Positions 24,725 through 35,200 of a stretch of DNA of 64,000 nt are shown here, one piece after another. How positions within the stretch are numbered: the first letter of the stretch is position 1; each line of letters begins with the position of its first letter. The stretch is taken from contig OY811972.1 of the NCBI GenBank assembly GCA_963681505.1, positions 14,989,665 through 15,053,664 on the forward strand, in the 5' to 3' direction. This stretch comes from Eunapius fragilis. Lineage: Eukaryota; Porifera; Demospongiae; Spongillida; Spongillidae. The notes below the pieces were generated by a model. The model saw only the letters and a list, made by a program, of their open reading frames with translations. It did not search any database and had not been told where the DNA came from. Position numbers and translations under genes: made by a program.

Positions 24725-25288
24725 CAGAATGCATTTTCTGATGATGAATGGTCTCAAATGTTTACTACTGGGGATTCTACAAATGTTCGATGTGCCCAGT
24801 GGCACAAAGCTACTTTTCTGATTGTAGTGTACACACCTGATGATGGCAAAGATCCAATGCTTCGTTTTTATCGCAATGTAGGAGCAGGTGGTCTGCATGC
24901 AGAAGTTTTCTTCATTGATGATGTTAAACGTGAAGTGTTCCCAGGCAATGGTACATTTGAGCTATACCTGAATTACACACCCTGCCATGTTAATTATAAT
25001 AAAACACCCTGCTGTGATTTGCTTTGCGAGCTTATGACGACTGAAAAAAGAGAAGTGAAGATTTATGCTTTAAGCATCTATAAAAAATATGAGCCTGGGT
25101 GGAAGGAGAAGCTTAAGAGTCTCAACAAATGTGGAATTTCAATCCAAAGCATGAGCAGAACAAGGAGAAAGCATTTGTTATCTTTCTTTCAAGCTACTTT
25201 CACTGAACATATGAAAGAGTATGATGCAATTGCAGAAGCACTTTCTGCACAGACCACTACGTTCCTGAATAACGCTGGTATATTTTGA
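24725..25288 (+). CDS. AID/APOBEC-like cytidine deaminase exon, subfamily B (unit 2)
   Basis: The exon begins after 'tgttttacacag' and gives 187 aa to a TGA stop. In order: helix 'EWSQMFTTGD', strand 'ATFLIVVYTP' (residues 30-38), zinc/catalytic H58-A59-E60, then 'GTFELYLNYTPC' with C87, 'VKIYALSIY', and 'EKLKSLNKCGISIQSM', which aligns well with the AID loop-helix-strand after the active site. Oddity: the PCxxC box is changed. Where unit 4 reads TPCTLC, this copy reads TPCHVNYNKTPCC, a local duplication giving two PC pairs. Zinc binding would need C87 or C96 with C97 or C101, so activity is uncertain. The 5' exon is not seen. Subfamily B differs clearly from A (2791). Confidence 0.82.
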   Translation, partial: QNAFSDDEWSQMFTTGDSTNVRCAQWHKATFLIVVYTPDDGKDPMLRFYRNVGAGGLHAEVFFIDDVKREVFPGNGTFELYLNYTPCHVNYNKTPCCDLLCELMTTEKREVKIYALSIYKKYEPGWKEKLKSLNKCGISIQSMSRTRRKHLLSFFQATFTEHMKEYDAIAEALSAQTTTFLNNAGIF

Positions 25289-25840
25289 CATGGATGGTTA
25301 TAGTGAACAACTGAACATGTAGAGTGTTATTAATTGCATAGCTGTTATGTATATATTACAGGAATATTAAACGATTCCACTGAATGTTTTTAAAAACGTT
25401 TTGTGTAAAAAACACTTGCAAAAATTTATTATGCCACTCCTTTCCATGCATTGTGGTACTGCTTTGGGGCTGCATTGCATGTGCACAAATGTCAAACCTT
25501 GTCAGGTACAATGTATGCATTACTTTAAAAATTGTATTACCAAAGAAAAGTTAGCATTTATAAGCAATTTACTATGAGTGGTCCTGGAGGAGCATGCAAG
25601 TATATAGCCGGAGACAGGTCCATCCTCCACACAAAAAGCGTATAGCCTCTGCATATTGCCTTCATTCCATATAGCTACAACATGCACATGCCACAGTGTA
25701 ATGACCAGTGATGATTATCATACTGATATCAGGCAAGAACAGAAGGAGATAAACATGCAAACACATGACACTCAGTGTATTGAGGCCACACCCACACACT
25801 ATGCAGCCACATTGAGAGAAGTGTAGTCATGTTGCTGTGG
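25289..25840. other. Spacer between convergent genes (unit 2)
   Basis: Matches 53866-54360 of unit 4 ('ttgcatgtgcacaaatgtca', 'gcgtatagcctctgcatatt', 'cactcagtgtattgaggcca'). It ends where the receptor tail exon should begin; that exon is deleted here. Confidence 0.6.
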
Positions 25841-26283
25841 CAGGTACAATGCCCTCAGGTCAGAGGGGGACTGTGTGGTGATGAGGGGAGCAGTGCTGGG
25901 TGTGAGGGTGATGTCTGTGATGGTGGAGGGGGTAGCTACGACACCTTAACATAGAGAGACAGGAGAATGGGGAGGAGGGACATTAGTTAGATAAACAGGG
26001 GGTGGGTCTAGCGCTCACTTGATCCATTGCAACCAACTACCATTCCTGTTGCGATGTCCTGAGTAAGACTTGGGCGGGAAGAGGGAGGAAGAGGAAGGGG
26101 AGGGGAGGAGGGGGTTATATGTCATCAAGTGATCTCTCTTGGGACATAGGACATAGCATACCATCCATTTCTTGGGGTCTAATACTACAGTACTCATGTA
26201 AGATCCCGTTGGATGTATTACATGATGTGATTTAGAGAGAACTGTATCCTACTATCACACACACACACACATGCAGTCCTTAC

Positions 26284-26373
26284 ATGGTGATATTGAGGTC
26301 TGAGGTATACTTCACACACTGACTGGTAACATTGTTCCACACACAGTAGGGATCTCTGGAGGCCACACAGCCA
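26284..26373 (-). pseudogene. PSI-domain exon (unit 2)
   Basis: Encodes G-C-V-A-S-R-D-P-Y-C-V-W-N-N then C-V-K-Y, the PSI signature (C..S.DPYC.W) that follows sema domains. It has an acceptor ttcttcag and donor AT|gtaagg and the frame is open. It belongs to a receptor copy that lacks its membrane and 5' exons. Confidence 0.75.
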
Positions 26374-27419
26374 CTGAAGAAAGGGATTATGAGGGAGAGG
26401 GAGAGAGAGAGGGGGGATAGAGAGAAGAGAACTAGACAGGGAGGGGGGCAGAGGTGTGGTCACATGGGTATGAAGCCTTACCTGCAGTTCACGTATTGAC
26501 CACACCTCTCCAGTGGCAGTCTGTAGATGCCATTGTCAGTGTTCACATAGAGGTACTTCACTCCACTCTGAGAGGTGGACATACAGTGTAGGGGAATGTA
26601 ATGGTTAATTGACCAAGGGTGTGGTCAGAACTTACTTGATTTCTTATCTCCATCTGACGCACACTTGTTGCATCATCACGGTCAAGCTAGGGGAGAGGAG
26701 GAGGGGTGAGGGAGGGTTGGGGTGGTGGTGGGGAGTCACAAAGGTCAGCCCCTTGTTACATCAGGTCTAATTAATGCTCACCACCACTACTACTACCAAC
26801 ACAGGCATGGGCATATATATGCAGTACAGAGCACTGATAATATGCCTACATAGCAGTTACTGTGGGTATTACCATCCACTTCCATCCCCCCCCCCCCCAC
26901 CCCCCCACCTCCAACCCAGCAAAAATTACATTCATTCGTGTATCGCTAACAGGTTTGAACATGTTAAACAGTAACCAAGTGGACTGAACTAATATTGAGC
27001 ATAGCTGGATACTTGCCATGAGCAATGGCTTACATAGCCTTCCCCCACATTCCACCTCTAGCCTCATATCCCTGTCATACCAGTCATCACCACTGTACAG
27101 TGTGCCCCCAATATGCACCCACAAAGGCCCCACATGTGTCTACACAAGCCATTTCATGTTCCTTCTTATTTATGTGCCCAATGACAATGGAAAGACACCA
27201 CACCCACAATGGAAATATGCCACACCCCCAATGGAAAGACATCACATCCTCAATAAAAATACGAGGCAAATCATTACTGATACATTCCACATGAGAATGA
27301 ACCTTGATGTTTTCAGCAATCACAGGGAAGAGAGACCCATTAGAAGCCATAGCCAACTTGAGCACTGACCCAACGTCTGTTGGTGAGTGATGAGTACTCA
27401 CTAGTGAACACATGTAGGC

Positions 27420-27620
27420 GTACATGCACACTCACATACTCACACACACACTCACATACTCACACACATGCACACACATACACACTCACACACACATACA
27501 CACTCACACACACACACACACACGCACACACCCACATACATGCACACACACACGCACACACCCATATGTGCTCACACATACAATTTGCACACACACACAT
27601 ACAGCACACACCACACACAT

Positions 27621-27656
<36 letters not shown>

Positions 27657-27800
27657 TTGTTCCAAGGAAGAGGACATCTTGTATTGTACATGATGGTGAG
27701 TAATGAGTACTCACTAGTGAACACACACAAGCATACACACACACACACACACAAAAGCACACACACATGCACACAAAAGCACACACACACACACACACAA
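27420..27800. repeat. Long (CA)n-rich microsatellite tract
   Basis: Imperfect CA repeats with periodic TA/TG/GC interruptions in a receptor intron. A fragment of the neighbouring sema exon is embedded at 27660-27697, so the tract expanded together with a partial exon duplication. HTHTHT/CVCVCV frames here are artefacts. Confidence 0.85.
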
Positions 27801-28139
27801 AAGCACACACATGTACAATACAATATTTCCTCATCCAAGGAACAAGTATGTTTGTGTACATGTGTTCCCAGGAAGAGGACATCTTGTATTGTACATGATG
27901 ATCCATTTAGCACACAGGTCTGGTCTACAGCCATCTTTGTTACCCTGTTAAGAGGAAAGGGATGGTGACATGAGATGTGATCACCACAGGTGGTAAGGCC
28001 TTACACCACATCACTCAGCACAGCCAGGGGGTCAGGGGTGTATTGGAGTATTGATTGTACCAAGTTGATCCTCTGGGAGTCCTGATCTGACCTGCCGTTA
28101 TAAGAACACTAGAGAAATAGAATGAGCAATGGCAACAGG

Positions 28140-28185
<46 letters not shown>

Positions 28186-29249
28186 GTATGGATTTACAAT
28201 ATATTTACTACTGATCAAATATGGTACAAATGTGTTAGTAAATATGGTATATGTGACATCAACACAATAGTAAATATAAAGGATTTATTTACTATCTATG
28301 TCACACACACACACAACACACACACACATATACACACAGCCCCACACACACAGAAACACACAGACACACAGACACACACATACACAAACATGCACACACA
28401 CATACACACACATACACACATATCACACATACACACACACCCACACACACACACACACGTGCACATACATATGCACACACAGACACACACACATACAGAC
28501 ACACACAGACACACACACATACCTCCACATAGGCATTTGCAATGTTTTTACCGCTGAAGGGATCAAAGACCAGTGACCTGAAGATGTCAAACACTCCTTT
28601 GTTGTTGTTGCCATTGGGGACAAGGGCATCACTGTCATTGGCCCGGTAGACACAGATAGAGGTCTGGGGACTGTACCTGATGACAAAGGAGTAACACACC
28701 ATGTACAAAAAGTAAACATGACTGTTAGCTCCACCCCTTCCCCCTCCCACCCCTCACCACCGACCAATGATGTAGGTACAGGGGATTGGTGTGCGTGTGT
28801 GGTTGATAGGTGCAGAATATGGGAGGCTCAGGCCCCCCCGCCTCCAGGCAAATTCCTGGGGGAGTTCAGCACCACTCACCCCCCCCCCTCCTCAGTGTAC
28901 TTATTTACATATTAATATGCTCATGTCATACATTGCATGATATTGTATTTAGCTATGATTTAAATGTATAAATCAAGTCTTTGACCCCACCTTCTTTGAC
29001 CCCCACCTTCTAATTTGCAAATCGTGTAGTAACTGGTTAACTGCAATGGGAGCATATGGAGTGAGATGGCAGAGTCTGGTAAGGTGACCATGTGTGTTTG
29101 TGTACATGTGTTCCCAGGAAGAAGACATCTTGTATTGTACATGATGACCCATTTAGCACACAGGTCTGGTCTACAGCCATCTTTGTTACCCTGTTAACTA
29201 ACCTTGATTATTTCAGCAATCACAGCTGTAAGGAAAGGTTCCATTCACA

Positions 29250-29275
29250 AAAGCATTAGTCTGATCCATACAAAT

Positions 29276-29313
<38 letters not shown>

Positions 29314-30853
29314 ACACACACACACACACACACACACTCGCACAGGTTGTTTTACATGTATGTGTAGATGGTTACTGGTCACATCACCCTATTCCCAGCA
29401 TTTAACAATGACCATCCTAAACAACAACCTTGGATAGGTATACCTCCCTGTTATAGTATTAGTAGGCACATATTAACAGGACTTTATTATACAAAATCCA
29501 TATCAGGGTGAATGTCCATAAACAGGGTATATGTCCACTTGGCCACCCCCTCCCCCTCCTCCTCCCTCTCCCATTAAATAAAGACTAATTTTAGTGGTTC
29601 AAAACTCAAAACAACTGAATTGTACACCAAGTGTGCATTATTAATTGCATGAAAGGACAACAACTGTGATTAAAGTGTGTGAACATCACAAGTAAACTCA
29701 CATTACACAATCAAGTCATCTGAAAAACTGTGATAGGATGATAGGACCAGCCACCACTAATACACCGCAAGGTAAATTTTATGGCATACAGAACAATTTT
29801 GAATGCAAGTTGGTGAGAGTAGATAGACAGGCACCTTTCCAACTGACCCAAATGATTACATTTACATGGTTGGACGCTGTTGAGGTAATCTAGTGGGGAA
29901 GTGGCAACAGAAGGACAGTGCATATTTCATGCCAACAACTACATCCTGAAAGTACTCACCTTAAACCACAGAGCCGCTCTTAATTTATGGCATCCCTCGA
30001 CCACATCACACAGATGTATGAACCACATGTTGTAATGGGTTACTCTGTGCATTGTGTCTTTGTGCAACTTTTATGGCATTCAAATGTAAGGTGGCACAGG
30101 GTGGGGAGAGCAGATAGACAGGCACCTTTCCCACTGACTCAAATGGTTACATTTGTAATACCCTTGTAGAGACACCCGAATTCACTACTGTCTTGATTCA
30201 AATGAATTCCCAACACAACAGCCCTCTGTACGTGATTATATATTGTCCCTGCATGGTGATAATATGCTGCGTACATTAGGGTCTGGGTACGAGACTACCA
30301 TGCTTTACATTCCTGCGCCGCATGCATCTCTAGCTCTGAATGCACCAAAGTAAGGAAGACCATCCATATAAGGAAGTACATTGCTTCTTCAATAGATATA
30401 CTAGCTTCTGTGCTAGTAATCCCCTGTTTGAGACATGATGGCCATGTTTACATTTAATAGAAATGTTGTAGTATGGAGTACGTATGTTAGTGTGAAAGAA
30501 TGATAGAGGGTAAGCTCTGAGCTATAAAACTGCAATCAAAGTGGTATAGTTTGTGCCGTGTGTGTATCACATGATACACACACACAAACTATACCACAGC
30601 ATAACCTCACAAAAAATGGACAACAGTGAGGTTATTATGCGTGCTCCATAACCAGAACACACACACACACACATGCACACACACACCATTGATGAAGTGC
30701 AATAGGATGGCTTTGGTCATGTTAGGATTGTTTAGATTGGTTGTCACAGGAACAGTATAGCGCCAGGGTATGTATGTGAGTGGCTGAGGTTATTGCTGTT
30801 GCAATAAAGACAGATTGGTCTAGTACTGTAACATGGTGTCACAAGTGGCTTCC

Positions 30854-30890
<37 letters not shown>

Positions 30891-31330
30891 AAAGACACAT
30901 ACTAGCTATACGCAATCCTACGCATTAATGCACACTCCCTACACACTAGCTGCACGCTCTCTGCGTACTCCTGCATACTAGCTGCATGTTTAGCTGAGTA
31001 TTACCATGCACCCACTTGTACTAATTAACTTAACACAATCATAACTCATCTGAAAAGCTGTGATAGGATGATAAAACCAGCCTCCATCCATACACTCCAA
31101 GGTAACGTTTATGGCATTCAGAGAAATGTATGTATGTAAAGTGGTGGGAAGGGAGAGGCACTTGATACACACCTTTCCAACTCATCAGGACATTACATGT
31201 CCACATACTGGTACTCTCTGCTGTTATCTCAGAAGTTGATTGATACTGACGTCACGATAATTACATTCCAATTGGTAATAGCATTTCGTTATTTATTCTG
31301 CAGTTAATAGTACGATCGCTGTGTCAAACC
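29250..31330. other. Duplicated flank and repeats, no gene
   Basis: 29390-30400 matches 9590-11060 of unit 1. The repeat marked by 'tgataggatgataggaccag' is at 29730 and, diverged, at 31055; a related 'cacctttcc' piece is at 30120. The hairpin at 30541-30597 and CA runs at 30660 and 30860 lie here. No coding signal is seen. Confidence 0.5.
30541..30597. other. 57-bp near-perfect palindrome
   Basis: 'gtggtatagtttgtg' pairs with 'caaactataccac', and the inner part 'gtgtgtgtatcacatgatac' continues the palindrome with little loop. A second stem follows (ataacctcac at 30602 and gtgaggttat at 30629). The pair could be a fold-back insertion. Unit 1 has no such element at the matching place. Confidence 0.75.
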
Positions 31331-31575
31331 TGTAGCTCGACAATGCGATAATTCAGGCATCTCAACAGCTGAGCTATGCTACGATTCGTCCAGACCAGAA
31401 CAGAGATATTAAAAGCTTCATGGAAGGGCGTGATGTTTTTATTAGCTTGCCGAGGGGAACTGGAATGTTTCTAGCTCTGTACTACCCTACGCGTTCGATT
31501 ACCTCAGTCTACAAACGCGTTGGTAGTATCGTGGTGGTCGTTTCACCTTTGATAGCATTAATGAAAGATCAAGTA
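31330..31575 (+). pseudogene. Orphan RecQ-type helicase exon
   Basis: The frame reads 'ASQQLSYATIRPDQNRDI', 'KSFMEGRDVFISLP', then 'VGSIVVVVSPLIALMKDQ', followed by a donor gtaagt. This is the N-terminal RecQ helicase core: the F/Y..RP.Q..I..F..GRD.....P block, the Walker A position and motif Ia (VVSPLIALM.DQV). The Walker A loop, normally PTG.GKS, reads PRGTGMF here, so ATP binding is probably lost. The following helicase exons were not found before the LTR element at 32046. It is a truncated duplicate or a dead gene. Confidence 0.7.
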
Positions 31576-31586
31576 AGTATTGGGCT

Positions 31587-31628
31587 ATTCCATTTAATGC
31601 GCAGACGATTCCATTTAATGCGCAGACG
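31587..31628. repeat. Two-copy 21-bp tandem repeat
   Basis: 'ttccatttaatgcgcagacg' occurs twice in a row just after the RecQ exon donor. Confidence 0.8.
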
Positions 31629-32045
31629 GAGGAAGATCTTTGAATTGCAGGTCCTTTCTAATGCTCTCCATTTTTTCTTGTAGTACCAAGTACTTCTTGA
31701 TTGAGTCAGAGCACCTTGTACACAAATATCATGATTCATACTCTCTCCCAGATTCCTTTTTTTTAGTTGTCTCGATCGCTAACCCATTAAAACCTCTCTG
31801 CTCTCCTATTCCTGCTTTCTGACTCGGGAGCATCGCACAACATGCACCTATTCATTTTGTGGCACATACTTTTTGACCAATGACACCGTTAGTAATGAGT
31901 TTTGCCGACACTTACACCCAATGACGTCACTACTGTTACGATCGAACCCAGACCACTTCTCGCGAGTGTGGTCTGGGTACGAGACTAGTCAAATCCTATT
32001 GGACGTTTCTCCGATTATTGCACCATCATTCCGTACCCAGTCGTC

Positions 32046-32210
32046 TGTTTAGAGAGGTTGTTATGGGAGAGAGGTTGTTATGGGAACTGCGCATGCGCAG
32101 TGGGGGGGGGACTCTTATTAGAGATTTGGATGCGCTGTGTTGTGTGTAAGCGGGCTGCTTGGAGTGTTTGTGATAAGAACTATTTCTAGATAGTAGTGGG
32201 ACTTGTAACA
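32046..32210 (+). repeat. 5' LTR
   Basis: TG...CA-bounded direct repeat, 165 bases, paired with 36417-36564. It includes the palindrome 'actgcgcatgcgcagt' and a G run. Confidence 0.92.
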
Positions 32211-32260
32211 TGGTGTCAGAAGTGGTTTCTTCTCTAACTGTATGAAAACGGAAGAGAGGA

Positions 32261-35200
32261 ATGGAGAAATACTTAGTTCCCGATCAGGTTGGCGAGGGAG
32301 ATGTCACGGAGCAATGGCAACGATTCAAAAAGGAGTTCGCGCTCTTTTTGACGGCGCTGGGAAAGGATAAGGCAGACTCAGCGGTGAAATTAGCCCTGTT
32401 TTTGCGAGTCGTGGGTCCTAGAATTAACGATATGTATGAGGCGTTGACGTTCGCGGAGGGAGAAGACAAAGGTTTTGAGGGAGTCATGACCAAGCTGGAC
32501 TCACTCTGTGCTCGAAGAACCAGTAAGCATGTACTCAGGGACAAGTTTTTTCAGCTGAAACAGGCAGGCCGAACCGTAGATCAGTTTGTGTCAGAGCTGC
32601 GTAAGCAAGTCAAGGATTGTGACTTTGGGAACCTGAAAGAAGATTTGATGCTGCATGTTTTGATAAGGGGCATTGACAGTGAGCGCATGAGAAGAAGACT
32701 TTTTGAGACAGAGAAATTGGATTTAGCAAAAGCTATTCAGATGTGCCAAACTATCGAGGCAACGACTGCTGATCTGCAGAGTTGGGAGGCTAAGGAACTG
32801 TCCGAACAAGTAGCAGCAGTCAAAGATGAACACCGCGAAGAGGATGAAGTTGCCATGGTGAGGAACAGGGGTGTGCCAGTCAAGGGTAAAGAGTCAAGGT
32901 CTGAAGGTATCGAGTTGGATAGGAGAGATAAGGAGGAGCAGGAATGTGGGAAGTGCGGAAGAAGCCACCGACCCCGCCAGTGTCCAGCGTTTGGGCAAAG
33001 ATGCCTCAAGTGTAATGGGCTCAACCATTTTGCAAGGAGGTGCAAGATGAGAAGCAGACCAACCCAGTTGGTCCAAGAGTTGGAAACAGAGGAATTACTG
33101 CAGATCAAGGTAGAGAAAAAGGGGAAAAAATTGCTAGCTAGCTTTTGGTGTCAGACCAGCGGCAAGAGCATAAAGTTGACCTTTCAGCTGGATACTGCTG
33201 CGTCCTGCAACGTAATGTCCTTCCAAGATTATGTAAGGTTAGGCAGACCAAAGTTACAGGACAGCAGAACCTTACTGTCAATGTACGATGGATCGGTAAA
33301 ACGATCACTGGGGTTGTGTGTAGTAGTTGTGAAAGACAAGGAAGGAAAAAGCAAGCAGCTGGTGTTCGAGGTATTGAAGACCAGGCATCATACCTTAATA
33401 TCTTTGGACACCTGTTTACAGTTGGAGCTACTGTCATACAGGTTGGAGAAAGTGAATCTGGTGGCGGAGCATAGCCCGTTGACAAAGGAGAAGGTCTTGA
33501 TGGAGTTTGGTGATGTTTTCAGTGGCGTTGGGTGCCTACCCGGAGAATACCAGATAGACCTAGACCCAGCAGTGCCCCCAATGCTTAATAGACCAAGGAA
33601 GATACCTCATACCATGCGGGCAGCAGTTGAGGACAAGCTCAGAGTTTTAGAGGAAAATGGGATTATTGCAGCTGTGGAGCAGCCCACAGAGTGGATCAGT
33701 AACATTACCACAGTGTGGAAACCTGATAAGAAGTCTGTTCGTGTCTGTTTGGACCCTCGGGATCTAAACAAAGCGATCCGACGAAACCACTTCCATCTTC
33801 CTACTTTAGACGACGTCCTACCCCGGTTGAAAGGAGCCAGAGTGTTTAGTCTACTTGACGCCAAAGATGGGTTCCTGCAAGTAAAATTAAGTGAGAGTAG
33901 TAGCTTTTTGACAACTTTCTGGGGAGCCGAGCGCAAGTATCGCTGGCTCAGAATGCCGTTTGGAATTTCATCGGCTCCGGAGGAATTTCAGCGGAGACTC
34001 CAGGGGGTCCTACACGGGCTGGAAGGTGTAGCTGTTGTTGCAGATGATACACTAGTGTTTGGAGTAGGTGAAACGGAGGCAATGGCCAGGCAGGACCACG
34101 ATCAGAAACTGTTCAAGCTGCTTCAGAGGGCGCGGGAAGTCAATTTAAAGTTCAACAAAGATAAGATGCGCCTGCACCAGACAGAACTGCTGTACATTGG
34201 ACATCAAATCTCAGCAGAGGGAGTTAAACCAGATGTGGCAAAAGTAAAGGCGGTGAAAGACATGCCTGTCCCAAAGACTGTTCAAGAAGTGCGCCGTTTC
34301 CTTGGAATGTCCAATTATCTGTCCAGGTTTCTACCGAATTTGTCGAAAGTGGCGGAGCCTTTGAGGCGTTTAACAGAAATAGATGCTGAATTTGTGTGGG
34401 GGACCAAGGAACATGCAGCCTTTGAAGAGCTGAAGACTCTCATTAGCAATGATCAGCTGTTAGCATTCTACGACGTACGTAAACCCATCGTTATTCAGTG
34501 TGATGCAAGCACTGAGGGGCTTGGAGCCACTTTGTTACAAGATGGGCGACCTATAGCATCAGTGTCACGATCGCTGACAAAGAGCGAAAAGAATTACGTT
34601 GCTTTAGAGCTGGAGTGTCTGGCAATAGTTTTCGCCTGCCAACGACTAGATCAATACATCTATGGAAAGAGAGTTAGAATTGAGACGGACCACAAGCCCT
34701 TAGAGATGATTGCCAAGAAGTCCATTTTAGTTGCACCTAGGCGACTACAGAGAATGCTGTTACAGTTGCAGCGATACGACCTGGATGTGGTGTATGTGCC
34801 GGGAAAACTACAAGTGGTGGCTGACGTGTTGTCCAGAGCTCCTGTGGAATCGTCCTCAGGAAAGGAGTGTGAGAAATACGATGTTTTTCGCCTTGAAAAT
34901 CAGGAGGTGGAGAGTACCAAGGAGCGGGAGTTTGTTTTTGTTAGCGACCAGAGAATGGAAGCCATAAAAAAAACAGCACTGCAGGATCCTGAACAATGTG
35001 GACTGAGACGAGTTCTTGGTCAGGGATGGCCGTCCAACATTGCACAGGTGTCCCTACCGTTAAGACCATACTGGAACGTTCGAGACTGCTTGACGGTTCA
35101 AGATGGGATCATCTATAAGGGGGGGCAGGTTGTTGTTCCCTTTGAACTCAGAGGCCAGATACTGCAAAGACTGCATGCGAGTCATCAAGGTATTGAATCG

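Larger units (their letters stand above)
25841..29250 (-). pseudogene. Semaphorin-like receptor copy lacking tail and membrane exons (unit 2)
   Basis: Relative to unit 4, about 1.2 kb is missing at 25840. The sequence jumps from the 3' end of the tail exon ('catgttgctgtgg') into the juxtamembrane exon ('aggtacaatgccctcaggt'), removing the tail, the intron and the membrane helix. Retained exons include post-PSI (about 26000-26075), PSI (26284-26373, 90 bases, frame open), 26476-26577, about 26640-26687, 27310-27388, 27860-27945, 28016-28121 and 28523-28676 (154 bases). A partial extra late-sema exon lies at 27660-27697. Beyond 28676, exons 1-8 are missing and an extra pair of late sema exons occurs at 29118-29250, as in unit 1. 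It might make a secreted fragment but is more likely a pseudogene or cassette. Confidence 0.72.
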
